A stretch of DNA of 64,000 nucleotides, taken from assembly GCF_001880225.1 (NCBI RefSeq), contig NZ_CP009654.1, forward strand, positions 248,001 to 312,000, given 5' to 3'. Every line of letters begins with the position of its first letter. Within the stretch, counting starts at the first letter, position 1. Below the pieces are notes generated by a model. It ran no database searches. It was not told the DNA's origin and saw only the letters and a program-made list of their open reading frames with translations. Shown one piece after another: positions 9,171 to 18,012 of the stretch. This DNA is from Francisella frigiditurris (lineage in GTDB: Bacteria; Pseudomonadota; Gammaproteobacteria; Francisellales; Francisellaceae). The translations under genes were made by a program, and so were the position numbers.

Positions 9171-10646
9171 GTGAAAACACTTAAAATTTTAATTGATCAT
9201 AAAGATATCTGGTCTCCATATTATCCAAGCGATAATGTAATAACTATTTCGAATTATCTTCAACAAACTTCAAAAAATGAAAATTACATAATCAACCTAT
9301 CCGAAAAGATGGAGTATCTAGAAGAGGGTTATTATGCATCTTTATTAGGTGAAGCAAATAAGGATAGTGTTCTACCTGATATTACTACACTTAATAGCTT
9401 AAAGTATTTTGATCATATTGCCTTACTATCTTCAGGTATAAAGCTAAATCAACAACAATTAAATAAAATGTATAAAGATGAAAATATCATAAATATAAAA
9501 GTATTTTTTGGTGTTCCATCTATAAATGGTTTTGAAAAATTAGCAAAAAAAGTATTTGAATATTATAGCGCACCGATATTAGCTCTGACTATTACTAAAA
9601 GTGCAGACATCTGGCAAATTAGCAATATCACATTAGGTAAAATTAGTACCTTATCTGATGAGGAGCAAACAGTATTTGCAGAATCATTAAATGCTTTCAG
9701 TAGTAAAGTCTGGAGAAAGAAAAAAGTTAAGAAGAGTTTCTTATATGATTTAGCGATTTTACATGACCCATCTGAAAAAATACCTCCTAGTAATAAAAAA
9801 GCGATTTCTAAATTTGTAAAAGCTGCTAATGATTTAGGCATACATGTGGATCTAATCACTAAAGATGACTACATGAAAGTTCCTGAATATGATGCTCTTT
9901 TCATTAGAACAACTACTGCGATTAATCACTATAGTTATGCTTTTGCAAAAAAAGCTGAAGATAATAATTTAGTAGTAATCGATGACACGAAGTCTATTAC
10001 AAGATGCACAAATAAAGTTTACTTACACAACTTAATGACAAAACATAAAATATCAGCTCCTGAGTCCAAGCTTATATTTAAAGATATTAAAAAATCTGAA
10101 CTGGAAGAAATAGTTAATGAATTAGGTTTTCCAATAGTTCTAAAAATTCCTGATGGCTCTTTCTCAAAAGGCGTTAAAAAAGCAAAATCTTTTGAAGAAT
10201 TAGAAGTTATATTGAAAGAGATGTTAGCTGATTCTGCAATAATAATAGCTCAAAAATATTACTTTACAGAATTTGATTGGCGTATAGGTGTCTTAAATGG
10301 TAAACCTTTATACGCTTGTAAATACTACATGGCTAAAAACCATTGGCAGATTGTAAACTATAAGAAAAATACAGTTACTGCTGGTGGTGCAGATGCCTAT
10401 GCGACTCATCAAGTGGATAAATCTATTATGAAAGCAGCTTTAAAAGCAACCAAGCTTGTAGGTACGGGTTTATATGGAGTTGATATAAAAGTTGTAAATG
10501 GCAAACCTATGATTATAGAAATAAATGATAACCCTTCTTTAGATGCTGGATATGAAGATGCATATATAGGTGATGCTTTATATAGCACTATCATGCTTGA
10601 GTTCTTAAATAGAATGAATTTTAAGAAACTACCTTATGCAAGCTAA
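9171..10646 (+). CDS. RimK-like ATP-grasp protein with RLAN domain
   Basis: A 491-residue protein. The first 170 residues correspond to the RLAN (RimK-like ATP-grasp N-terminal) domain; the rest is an ATP-grasp ligase with VLKIPDGSFSKGVKK (ATP-binding lid, about 324-338), EFDWRIGVLNGKPLYACK and the Mg-binding IIEINDNPSLDAGYE near the C-terminus. Such enzymes join an amino acid or peptide carboxylate to an amine through an acyl phosphate. Translation starts at GTG 9171 with AAGGA 5 bases upstream. It overlaps the following GNAT gene by 11 bp. This pairing is frequent in proteobacteria, but the product is not known to me. Confidence 0.88.
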   Translation: MKTLKILIDHKDIWSPYYPSDNVITISNYLQQTSKNENYIINLSEKMEYLEEGYYASLLGEANKDSVLPDITTLNSLKYFDHIALLSSGIKLNQQQLNKMYKDENIINIKVFFGVPSINGFEKLAKKVFEYYSAPILALTITKSADIWQISNITLGKISTLSDEEQTVFAESLNAFSSKVWRKKKVKKSFLYDLAILHDPSEKIPPSNKKAISKFVKAANDLGIHVDLITKDDYMKVPEYDALFIRTTTAINHYSYAFAKKAEDNNLVVIDDTKSITRCTNKVYLHNLMTKHKISAPESKLIFKDIKKSELEEIVNELGFPIVLKIPDGSFSKGVKKAKSFEELEVILKEMLADSAIIIAQKYYFTEFDWRIGVLNGKPLYACKYYMAKNHWQIVNYKKNTVTAGGADAYATHQVDKSIMKAALKATKLVGTGLYGVDIKVVNGKPMIIEINDNPSLDAGYEDAYIGDALYSTIMLEFLNRMNFKKLPYAS

Positions 10647-11073
10647 TAATATATTAATATCTCATGCTAATTTGAACCAGCTAGATGATCTAATTGAAAT
10701 AGAAAACTCTCTATTTAATAGCGATAAAATATCTAGAAGGCAAATGACTTATAATATAAAAAAACAGAAACTCTTTTTCACTGCTGTCAGTAACGATAGT
10801 TTAGCTGGATATATACTTTGTTTTGAATATAAAAAACAAATAAGAATTTACTCACTTGCTGTGAGTACAGTTCATCAAGGTAAAGGAATAGCTCAATCAT
10901 TGCTAAATCATTTATTTAAACTAACTACTAAAAATATTTACCTAGAAGTTAATACAAATAATCTTGGAGCTATTAGGCTATATCAAAAGAATAATTTTGT
11001 TATCTCTAAAACTATATCTAATTATTATGAAAATGGAGATAGTGCTTATAAAATGACCCTACGAAGAGATTAA
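10636..11073 (+). CDS. GNAT family N-acetyltransferase (RimI-like)
   Basis: A 145-residue acetyltransferase with the acetyl-CoA binding motif A in YSLAVSTVHQGKGIAQSLL (about residues 76-94) and the C-terminal NLGAIRLYQKNNF block. Its length fits single-domain RimI-type enzymes. Its ATG lies inside the last codons of the ATP-grasp gene, so the two are translationally coupled and probably act in one pathway, with the acetylase possibly capping the substrate or product of the ligase. Its 3' end overlaps the convergent DUF167 gene by 15 bp. Confidence 0.88.
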   Translation: MQANNILISHANLNQLDDLIEIENSLFNSDKISRRQMTYNIKKQKLFFTAVSNDSLAGYILCFEYKKQIRIYSLAVSTVHQGKGIAQSLLNHLFKLTTKNIYLEVNTNNLGAIRLYQKNNFVISKTISNYYENGDSAYKMTLRRD

Positions 11074-11334
11074 ATATTCTTTTATTTCAGAGTTTATATC
11101 TTCTTTCTCTAAAAAGATTTCTAAAACTTTATGCCTAGAAATTTCACCTCTTTTTATATTTATCAAACTCTTTTTAAGCTTAAAATACTTGGCTAAAAAG
11201 TTAATTAACTCTTTATTTGCCTTACCATCTACAGCTGGAGATGCGATTTTAATTTTTAAAGCTCCATCATGCTCGCCACATATCTCGCTCTTAGAAGAAT
11301 TTGGCTGTATATAAACTGACAAAAGGAAGCTCAC
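11059..11334 (-). CDS. DUF167 family protein (YggU-like)
   Basis: A 91-residue small cytoplasmic protein. The motif PNSSKSEICGEHDGALKIKI and the block SPAVDGKANKELINFLAKYF are diagnostic of DUF167/YggU. The function of this widespread family is unknown. It starts at the last base of the yggT stop codon, the usual yggT-yggU arrangement. Confidence 0.9.
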   Translation of the reverse strand: MSFLLSVYIQPNSSKSEICGEHDGALKIKIASPAVDGKANKELINFLAKYFKLKKSLINIKRGEISRHKVLEIFLEKEDINSEIKEYLISS

Positions 11335-11897
11335 TAAAATATCTCAGCAATTACACTCTGTAAGAATATTTGTACACAGAATAATACAATTAAAACTACT
11401 ATCGGTGAAAAATCAAATCCTGCTGCAGTAGGTTTTATAAATCTTCTAACTCTAGATAAAAGTGGCTCTGTAATTTGAAAAATTGCCACAAAAATAGGAT
11501 TGTATCCACCATGAATGAACCAACTAGCTATAGCTCTTATCACTATTAAATAAACAAACATATTTATTATAGCAAATGGCATATCTAAAAGAGGTTTAAC
11601 AAAGATAAATAAAAGGTCTAAACCATATCCTTTTAACAAACCTACTAATAGGTTCTCTATTAAAAAGATGAAATAAACTACTACTATACACGACCAGTCT
11701 AAGTGAAAAAATCCTGGCACCACCCTTCTTAAGGGCATAACAACAACATTCGTGGCTTTCATAATCATTTGAGAAACAGGATTATAAAAATCTGCTTTTA
11801 CCCACTGCAAAAAGAATCTTAATAAGACAATAAAAGCGTATAAGCTAAAAATTGTGCTAATTAGAAAAATTGCTACATTTATTAAACCATTTGTCAT
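11334..11897 (-). CDS. YggT family integral membrane protein
   Basis: A 187-residue inner-membrane protein with two repeated YGGT domains (about 1-85 and 95-180). Each has a long hydrophobic helix followed by a conserved amphipathic part: FLQWVKADFYNPVSQMIMKAT and ASWFIHGGYNPIFVAIFQIT. YggT proteins have been linked to osmotic tolerance and to cell-division loci. It is cotranscribed with the DUF167 gene by a one-base overlap. Confidence 0.9.
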   Translation of the reverse strand: MTNGLINVAIFLISTIFSLYAFIVLLRFFLQWVKADFYNPVSQMIMKATNVVVMPLRRVVPGFFHLDWSCIVVVYFIFLIENLLVGLLKGYGLDLLFIFVKPLLDMPFAIINMFVYLIVIRAIASWFIHGGYNPIFVAIFQITEPLLSRVRRFIKPTAAGFDFSPIVVLIVLFCVQIFLQSVIAEIF

Positions 11898-12002
11898 TTT
11901 ATATCTTAAAGTCTTACTTTTAAGTTATAATTTTAACAGGCTTTTGCTATTAGGTTAATATCTTAAGCTACAAAATAGTTATAATAAATAATCTAAAAGT
12001 TG

Positions 12003-12801
12003 AAGGGATATTATTATAAGTGAAAGCTCTGTCACATTTCCTTGTGAAACAGTCGGTGTAAGTAGCTCAGACTATTATAGATGGTTAAAAAATCCTATTA
12101 GTAAAAGAAATAAAAGTAATTATGAATTAAATCAAGAAATACTAAGAATACTTAACGAGCATGAAAGTAGATATGATGTTGTACGCATATATAAAGCTTT
12201 AAAAAACTATTGGTTATAAAATTACATAGCCTAGAGAATCTAGGCATATGAAAATACTAGATCTAAAATAAATCTCAAAATAAATATAAAGCACCTACTG
12301 GTTCAAAACATAGCAAAGATGTTGCACCTAACTTGTTGAATCAAAACTTTACTGCAATTAATATAAATGAAAAACTGGTCACTGACATCACATATATTCC
12401 AACGCAAGATGGATAGTTGTAATTATAGACTTATTTTCACGTTCTATGATGGGATGATGGTCAATGGACAAAAGGATGAAAAGTGATTTAGTTTATAGTG
12501 TTTTAAATATGGCTTTGTTTAGGCATAATTTCTCTATTGTTCCAAAGATTTCAGGAAAATAATAAGTAAAAACAATCTCATAGCTAGCATGAGTAGTAGA
12601 GGATGCTATTATGATAAAAGTTATAAAACTAAACACAAGCACAAACTTCAAAATTTAAATATATCGAGATTTATTACACACCACCATTCATCAATTAATT
12701 ATATGACTCCTATAGAGTTTGGGGAAATGAGTTTAACAACTGTCTCAGATTGGCAGGCTAGGTCAATTTATGCAATTGTCAGTTTACGACAGAATCACTA
12801 G
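12003..12801 (+). pseudogene. IS3-family transposase (OrfB) remnant
   Basis: Fragments in shifting frames reproduce an IS3-type OrfB. Segments are SSDYYRWLKNPISKRNKSN (12050-12110), then KYKAPTGSKHSKDVAPN and EKLVTDITYIPTQDG (12280-12412), MMGWSMDKRMKSDLVYSVL (near 12450-12510), and finally SMSSRGCYYDKS and HHHSSINYMTPIEFGEMSL (12589-12730). The rve integrase core is interrupted by several frameshifts, stops and internal deletions, so it is inactive. It forms the left edge of the 12-16 kb accessory block. Its last 28 bases recur inverted beyond the RING-finger gene. Confidence 0.85.
12768..12795 (+). repeat. IS3 right-end inverted repeat, copy 1
   Basis: These 28 bases are repeated in inverted orientation at 13584-13611 with 2 mismatches. 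They are the last coding bases of the IS3 relic. The pair flanks the RING-finger gene. Confidence 0.8.
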
Positions 12802-12859
12802 ATAAGGTCCTAAAAAAGTATATACTTTTTTATAAAAAATATAATTTAGCTTATTGAAT

Positions 12860-13501
12860 ATGGAATGTCCTATATGTCAAACGGAAATAGATAATAAAAC
12901 TGATTTAAGTTGTAAACATTCATTTTGTAACTCATGTATTCGTGAGTGGAGTAAGAATTGTAAGACTTGTCCGATCTGTAGAAAAATTTTTTCAGCTAGC
13001 GAAATAATAAAAATAGATCCAGAAGAATTAAAAAAAGCTATAATTGAGTCTTGTACTGCATATATAGTCCATAGTTCTCAAAATTCTGGATTTTCATTTT
13101 TTGGATATCATGGTTCTAGGGGAATTAAAAAAGTATCAAGATTAATGGAATTATTGAAAAATGATGCTAGTAGTGATTTATTTACAATTAAAGAATTCTT
13201 AGGTCGTTTTTTTAGGAATCAAATTAGAGATACTAATGGGCATCTTATTGGAGGTTCAATTAATAGAAACAAAGACTCTTATATAAGTTTTTTGTTAAAT
13301 TCTTTAGCAAGAAGAGAGTATCTTATTATTTTATTTGATCGAAAAAATTTTACTGACTCTTCTGGTGAAAAAGCAAGTGATATAACTATAAAATATCATA
13401 ATTTTAGGGATGATCCTGAGCTGGATCATGAATCAGATTATAGAGAAATTAGAGAGTATTTATCGCGAGATCTATGTATAATTGAAATGCAAGCTTGGTA
13501 A
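12860..13501 (+). CDS. RING-finger (C3HC4) protein, possible E3 ubiquitin-ligase effector
   Basis: A 213-residue protein (TTG at 12854 is an alternative start; neither has a clear ribosome site). Residues 3-40 form a complete RING-HC motif: C3-x2-C6-x11-C18-x-H20-x2-C23-x2-C26-x10-C37-x2-C40, with all eight zinc ligands and the typical CPIC pairs. RING domains recruit ubiquitin-charged E2 enzymes in eukaryotes. Bacteria carrying them are mostly pathogens or symbionts that secrete them. The remaining 170 residues match nothing I recognise. No signal peptide is visible. The gene lies alone between inverted IS3 ends, suggesting horizontal acquisition. The RING call is firm; the effector role is inference. 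Confidence 0.78.
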   Translation: MECPICQTEIDNKTDLSCKHSFCNSCIREWSKNCKTCPICRKIFSASEIIKIDPEELKKAIIESCTAYIVHSSQNSGFSFFGYHGSRGIKKVSRLMELLKNDASSDLFTIKEFLGRFFRNQIRDTNGHLIGGSINRNKDSYISFLLNSLARREYLIILFDRKNFTDSSGEKASDITIKYHNFRDDPELDHESDYREIREYLSRDLCIIEMQAW

Positions 13502-13583
13502 AGCGCTAATTTAAACCATTTTCTCAAAATTCTAACTTGATTAGAAGAGCAAACCTAAAGCAGTATATTTATATTTAAGGTTC

Positions 13584-13611
13584 ATTCTGTCGCAAACTGG
13601 CAATTGCATAA
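13584..13611 (-). repeat. IS3 right-end fragment, inverted copy 2
   Basis: The reverse complement matches 12768-12795 at 26 of 28 positions. Only this terminal piece of the IS remains here. The sequence from 13612 to about 13785 holds no intact gene that I can see; on the minus strand it has broken frames that may be IS debris. Confidence 0.75.
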
Positions 13612-13785
13612 CTATCATAATTCATACTTCACTTATTTATATTAAATTTCACTGGTAAACACTTTGCTAAACTAATAGCTCTTCAAGCATTACGCTGATA
13701 CTTATCATATCCACTAAATACAGAGATGTGGAGGCAACGAAAGAAAGAAGTATAAAGTATAATTAATCGTTGCGTCATTAAATAT

Positions 13786-13822
13786 AAGGCTCTAACTGCA
13801 TATTTGGTCATAAATTCCCGCA
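13786..13822 (-). repeat. Inverted repeat shared with the IS6 relic
   Basis: The reverse complement of these 37 bases matches 15704-15740 with a few differences. The two copies face each other around the serine recombinase relic and the cysteine protease-like gene, so both flanks of that cargo carry the same IS6-associated sequence. Confidence 0.7.
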
Positions 13823-14309
13823 GCTATGAATTTTTTTATAAATGAATATTTTTAAAGATAAATATTTACCATATTTTAGATGTGTATCTATTATCATTCT
13901 GATTGGAACACCTAACTTATAGAGATGCTCAATTCTTTGTAAATCTTCGTCATACATAGATTTATGTAAAGTACTTTGGCTTTCCAAGCTTAATCCCTTG
14001 AGCTTTAACAGCTTTTAATCCTTAATTAGGCAGGTTCTTTTTATTCTTGTTATATTTTCAATTATATCCAAAACATCTTTTATTGATCTGTCAAGCCTAG
14101 ATAATTCAGAAACAATAATCAAATCATCTTCATCGAGTTAGTTTATTAACTCATCAATTTTTCTTTGTTGAGTAGTTTTTTGATGATATTTCTAATCCAA
14201 ACCTCCTGTCAATATTTATTCTATGGTCAATACAATATCTACTAATAATATTTTTCTGACTATCTAAATTTTGCTTATCAGTACTAACTCGAATATATCC
14301 AAAATTCAT
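13811..14309 (-). pseudogene. Serine recombinase (resolvase/invertase) remnant
   Basis: From ATG at 14309 the minus strand reads MNFGYIRVSTDKQNLDSQ, the N-terminal active-site block of serine recombinases (catalytic Ser in RVS). After a frameshift it continues with KKIDELIN, a stop codon, and LDEDDLIIVSELSRLDRSIK, then a further shifted region including LESQSTLHKSMYDEDLQ near 13940. A Pin/TnpR-like enzyme of about 190 residues is implied. It is clearly inactive. A related relic lies in the inverted repeats at 48.3 and 50.7 kb. Confidence 0.82.
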
Positions 14310-14478
14310 TATTTTACTATTAACCTATTTTCTTACGTAAAACTAAATAAATATTATTGTGTTATAGACCCGTTATGCAATAATTTTGAATTATGGTAAA
14401 CGTTCATTATTAGAATATTAAAAAAATACTCTGTATACCTTATATTTAGTTTCAAACGTACTATTATAAATAATGGAT

Positions 14479-15603
14479 CTAATACGATGTTAAAAATTTC
14501 AGTTCTGACTCATAAATTATTTTTATATCTTGTATGGAAGTAACTAAATCTAAAATGCTTTCATTCAAACTATTTATTGAATGTCTTGTATTTAAACGAA
14601 TTCTTAACTCTTTAATCAAAGGTACATCTACAAGATCTTCAAAAGCAAACCTATTAAACATTAATATTTTGAAAAGTTTACTATAGTCAATAAGTTTTGA
14701 TATAAAGCATATATAAAAAAAAGAATTAAAAACCCTGATAATCTTGAGTCTTGAGATTGTTATTTTATGCTGTTTAGTCTTAACCATATACTCGTGAGTT
14801 TTATGTAGTATACAAAAAGAGTTTGGATAGACTTCATCAAGTATTAGTTTAAATAATAAAATGATTGAATCTATTAATGTTTCATACTGTGTTCTAAATA
14901 TATATTCTTCTTGTATTTTATAATTATCATACTTTTCAGGATATGAGAATTTACTAATATAGTAGTAGTTATTAAAAGTCTTAATTAGATGTGTTATTTT
15001 CGCATCGTTAGTTTCTTTTTGACTACCAAAGATCTTGGAATAGTTATATAATGCAAAGAATAGCTTTTTTCCTGTAGAGTAGTCATCATCAACATTAAGA
15101 TTTTCTGCAACTTTTAATATGTTATTATAGTTTTTCAAGGGAATTACACTATATATCCAAGGATCTAAAATAATAGCATTACCTACGTTATCGTAATTTA
15201 TAAATTGTTTTTCTGTCATCTTTAACAAAGTTTTGTCTTGATGGATGGTAACATTTTGATGCATTACAATAAAAATATGACAATTAGTTTCAACTACAGT
15301 TAAATATAATCTTTCTCCCATAGTATCAAGATTAATATATTGAGATATAAATGTAAGAAGAATACTTAACTCTAGACAATATCCCAATTTATTACTTAGT
15401 ATCGCTTTTGCATACTCATCTGTGTTATATCTATCATTATACTTATCTCTAGTTGAATCTATTAAGTCTTCATAAATTTTAAATGATTTGTCAGTGGAGA
15501 AATTATTTGAAATTGTTGGAAGGTTAGTAGAAAAGCTTATGTATTCTCTTATTGTATTTATAAGAGAAACACCAATGGCATGCATTTCTTCAATACAGAT
15601 CAC
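14479..15603 (-). CDS. Orphan protein with papain-like Cys-His-Asp pattern
   Basis: A 374-residue protein unlike any family I can name. It has an ordered triad typical of papain/YopT-like effector proteases: Cys76 in NKLGYCLELS, His109 in ETNCHIFIVM, and Asp147 in ILDPWIYSV. The G-x-C-x-E and DPW contexts are common in such toxin and effector domains. The C-terminal half is mostly helical and unassigned. The start is GTG 15603; ATG 15585 is an alternative. It stands alone between a serine recombinase relic and an IS6 relic, next to tRNA-Gln, and is very AT-rich. Protease or other thiol activity is an inference. The 14310-14478 gap holds nothing I can recognise. Confidence 0.6.
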   Translation of the reverse strand: MICIEEMHAIGVSLINTIREYISFSTNLPTISNNFSTDKSFKIYEDLIDSTRDKYNDRYNTDEYAKAILSNKLGYCLELSILLTFISQYINLDTMGERLYLTVVETNCHIFIVMHQNVTIHQDKTLLKMTEKQFINYDNVGNAIILDPWIYSVIPLKNYNNILKVAENLNVDDDYSTGKKLFFALYNYSKIFGSQKETNDAKITHLIKTFNNYYYISKFSYPEKYDNYKIQEEYIFRTQYETLIDSIILLFKLILDEVYPNSFCILHKTHEYMVKTKQHKITISRLKIIRVFNSFFYICFISKLIDYSKLFKILMFNRFAFEDLVDVPLIKELRIRLNTRHSINSLNESILDLVTSIQDIKIIYESELKFLTSY

Positions 15604-15703
15604 TTATTAACATTAAATATCAGATTTATTTATAATAAAATTATAGCTTAATTTATTATCTTCTAGCAGAAGATTTAAAAAATTGCGATAATTTTTCACT
15701 GTA

Positions 15704-15895
15704 GCGGGAATTTACCACCAAATATACAGTTAGAGCCTATAATAAAGAGTTAAAAGAAGTATTTAGTAATAGTTTTAAAAGTACGATGCCTATATCAGTT
15801 GGAAAATGGATGAAACATATTTAAAAATATAAAGGTAAAAATATTTATATAGAGCCATAGATAAACATGGAGATACTCTAGAGTTTTAGTATCTA
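15704..15895 (+). pseudogene. IS6-family transposase remnant
   Basis: The frame at 15735-15827 reads RAYNKELKEVFSNSF then PISVGKWMKHI. After a one-base shift it gives MDETYLKI and KYLYRAIDKHGDTLEF, the first catalytic Asp region of IS6-type DDE transposases (consensus MDETYIKVKGKW..LYRA.DK). Stops and frameshifts make it dead. It lies between the cysteine protease-like gene and tRNA-Gln. The rest of 15604-15957 shows no gene. Confidence 0.75.
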
Positions 15896-15957
15896 ATAAA
15901 TTTAGGTAGCTCTTATTCAAAACTTTTAGTTTAAAGTGATTTTTTGATTATTTTCTA

Positions 15958-16032
15958 TGGCTGGGCTACCAGGATTCGAACCTGGGGATGACGGGATCAA
16001 AACCCGTTGCCTTACCGCTTGGCGATAGCCCA
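15958..16032 (-). tRNA. tRNA-Gln (TTG)
   Basis: A complete cloverleaf on the minus strand from 16032 to 15958, 75 nt including an encoded CCA. The acceptor stem TGGGCTA pairs with TAGCCCA, the anticodon loop is TTTTGAT (anticodon TTG), and the T-loop is GTTCGAATC. It sits downstream of lolB-ispE, as in many gammaproteobacteria. Its 3' end faces the accessory block at 12-16 kb. Confidence 0.97.
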
Positions 16033-16057
16033 ACAATGAACATGACTTGTGAAAAAG

Positions 16058-16885
16058 TCAGTAGACATAGTTTAATGTCTTAACAAGCCATTTGTCAAGG
16101 TCTTTATCTATTTTTGCAGCAACTTTTTCAAGCTGACATTTATTATCAGATAACACATAAAAACAAGAACCTGTTCCCGTCATATGAAACTGTGCTTCTG
16201 CTACTGAAAGTCTATTTTTAAATTCTGGAAACATTTTTAAAAAGACTACCTCAAAATCATTTTTCATAACACTTCTATCCAAGTCTAACTCCCTAGATAT
16301 TAGGCTCTCATGTTTTACCAAATACTGGCTATTAAAAAACTCTTTTGTACTTATATGGATATCTGGTTTTATTAATAAGGTATATTGTTCTTTATAGTTT
16401 TTTGAAAATAGCTTCTCACCAATGCCCTCAGCCCATGCTGACTTTCCAAATAAAAAAATAGGAACATCTGCACCTAATCTTTTACCTAAATCAAGCATAT
16501 CCTCATTTGAAATATCTGGTCTATATCTATCTCTCATTGCCATAAGAGTTACAGCAGCATTTGAGCTACCGCCACCCAAGCCTGCCCCCATTGGAATATT
16601 CTTTTCAATAAATACGTCTAAGCCCACATCTAGTACAGTATATGTCTCTTGGAATAACTTTATCGCCTTATAAACCAAATTATCTTTATCAGAACTTATA
16701 TTTTTATTGCTTTTTATAGTTATCAAATTTGAATTATTGAATACAAAATATAATCTATCTTTTAAATCAATAAACTGAAACCATGTTTGAAGATTATGAT
16801 ATCCATCATCTCTTTTATCTAAAACATGTAAAAAGAGATTTATTTTAGCAAAGGATAAATATTCTCTACCTTTCATACTTGCCAC
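16058..16885 (-). CDS. ispE: 4-diphosphocytidyl-2-C-methyl-D-erythritol kinase
   Basis: Phosphorylates CDP-methylerythritol in the MEP route to isoprenoid precursors (cytosolic, ATP-dependent). At 275 residues it fits the family. The N-terminal [17 protein letters not shown] block and the GHMP-kinase ATP loop [15 protein letters not shown] near residue 97 are both present. A third GHMP block, [12 protein letters not shown], lies near 230. The start overlaps the end of lolB by 13 bp, so the two are coupled. Confidence 0.96.
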   Translation of the reverse strand: MASMKGREYLSFAKINLFLHVLDKRDDGYHNLQTWFQFIDLKDRLYFVFNNSNLITIKSNKNISSDKDNLVYKAIKLFQETYTVLDVGLDVFIEKNIPMGAGLGGGSSNAAVTLMAMRDRYRPDISNEDMLDLGKRLGADVPIFLFGKSAWAEGIGEKLFSKNYKEQYTLLIKPDIHISTKEFFNSQYLVKHESLISRELDLDRSVMKNDFEVVFLKMFPEFKNRLSVAEAQFHMTGTGSCFYVLSDNKCQLEKVAAKIDKDLDKWLVKTLNYVY

Positions 16886-17499
16886 GACTTAATCACTATT
16901 TTTAAAGTCAAACCATCTCTAAATAAAACTATTTTTGATGGTAAAGGGACTTTTTTATCAATTAACATATAGTTTTTATAAGTTATCTCCCAGCCTGACT
17001 GTTTTAGATCATCAACTAAGCCCAACTTAGAATAATTTACTTCTTTAATTTCTTTTGGAACATATGTTCCTTTTATCCAATATTTAAGACCTTCTATAGG
17101 AATATACCAACCAAATTTTTCTGCTAAAAGAGAGCTAATATCTTTAGATTTCGTTACATCTCCTTTACTATCAATTAATGATACAGACTCACCATCTCCT
17201 ATAACACTTATTGCACCCATACCAAGAGGTCCGTATATTTTCAGATGAAAATCACTTCCATCCTGATTCCATATGAAATTAGCAGAATCTGCTTTATTAT
17301 CATATTTAATGCCTATTACTCCACTAGCCTGCCATTTTGACAAATTATCTAACTGATTTTTTAATGTCACCTTATTAAATGATTGAGATGTTTCCTCAAC
17401 AGGTATTGAATTACTTTTAACTGTTGCGCATGCGGTTAACAATAAAGTTACTAGAACTATAAAAAAATTAAGCTTTATATTTATTTTTTGTAGAAACAT
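16873..17499 (-). CDS. lolB: Outer-membrane lipoprotein LolB
   Basis: Receives lipoproteins from periplasmic LolA and inserts them in the outer membrane. The N-terminus has a lipoprotein signal ending [11 protein letters not shown], with the lipidated Cys near residue 24. About 208 residues follow the usual LolB size, with conserved blocks [25 protein letters not shown] and LKYWIKG. I prefer the ATG at 17499; the one at 17511 adds four residues. The N-terminus overlaps the upstream carbonic anhydrase-like gene, and ispE follows, the classic lolB-ispE pair. Confidence 0.9.
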   Translation of the reverse strand: MFLQKINIKLNFFIVLVTLLLTACATVKSNSIPVEETSQSFNKVTLKNQLDNLSKWQASGVIGIKYDNKADSANFIWNQDGSDFHLKIYGPLGMGAISVIGDGESVSLIDSKGDVTKSKDISSLLAEKFGWYIPIEGLKYWIKGTYVPKEIKEVNYSKLGLVDDLKQSGWEITYKNYMLIDKKVPLPSKIVLFRDGLTLKIVIKSWQV

Positions 17500-17998
17500 A
17501 ATTCTTTGCATTAGCTAATATATCTTCTTTTTCTTCTTGTGTTAATAATCTTATTTTCTTTACTGGAGAGCCTAAATACATATATCCTGACTCCAAAACT
17601 TTTCCTGGAGGCACTAAACTACCAGCTCCAACAAGAACTTCTTTTTCAACGACAGCCCCATCAAGAACTATAGCTCCCATTCCAATCAAAGAATTATCTT
17701 TTATCTCACATCCATGCAAAACCACTCCGTGACCAATAGTCACATTTTCACCAATGCTTAATGCAAAACCTTCACCTGAATTTCTAGGATATTCTGTAGT
17801 GTGTAATGTACTACAATCTTGTATATTAGTTCCTTTACCTATTGTGATTTTTAAAAGATCTCCTCTCACACTCACTTGTGGCCAAACAGAAGCATCCTCT
17901 CCAATAACTACTTTACCAATAACTACAGCAGATTGATCAATATAGGCTGTTTCACTAATATCTGGAGCAATACCACAAAATTCTCTGATGTTTGACAT
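17468..17998 (-). CDS. Gamma carbonic anhydrase-like hexapeptide-repeat protein (YrdA/PaaY family)
   Basis: A 176-residue left-handed beta-helix protein. Hexapeptide repeats run from about residue 18 to 130 (SAVVIGKVVIGEDASVW, VTIGHGVVLHGCEIKD). Zinc-ligand-type histidines occur in LHTTEYPRN and IGHGVVLHGC, as in gamma-class anhydrases. Members hydrate CO2 or hydrolyse thioesters; the actual reaction here is not certain. The 3' end overlaps lolB by over 30 bp. Length fits YrdA (about 180). Confidence 0.88.
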   Translation of the reverse strand: MSNIREFCGIAPDISETAYIDQSAVVIGKVVIGEDASVWPQVSVRGDLLKITIGKGTNIQDCSTLHTTEYPRNSGEGFALSIGENVTIGHGVVLHGCEIKDNSLIGMGAIVLDGAVVEKEVLVGAGSLVPPGKVLESGYMYLGSPVKKIRLLTQEEKEDILANAKNYVSTKNKYKA

Positions 17999-18012
17999 AA
18001 AGGCTTTCTCCT

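Noticed and set aside
12589-12801. A separate 70-residue gene
   Set aside because: It is the last piece of the broken IS3 transposase (rve core end), not an independent gene.
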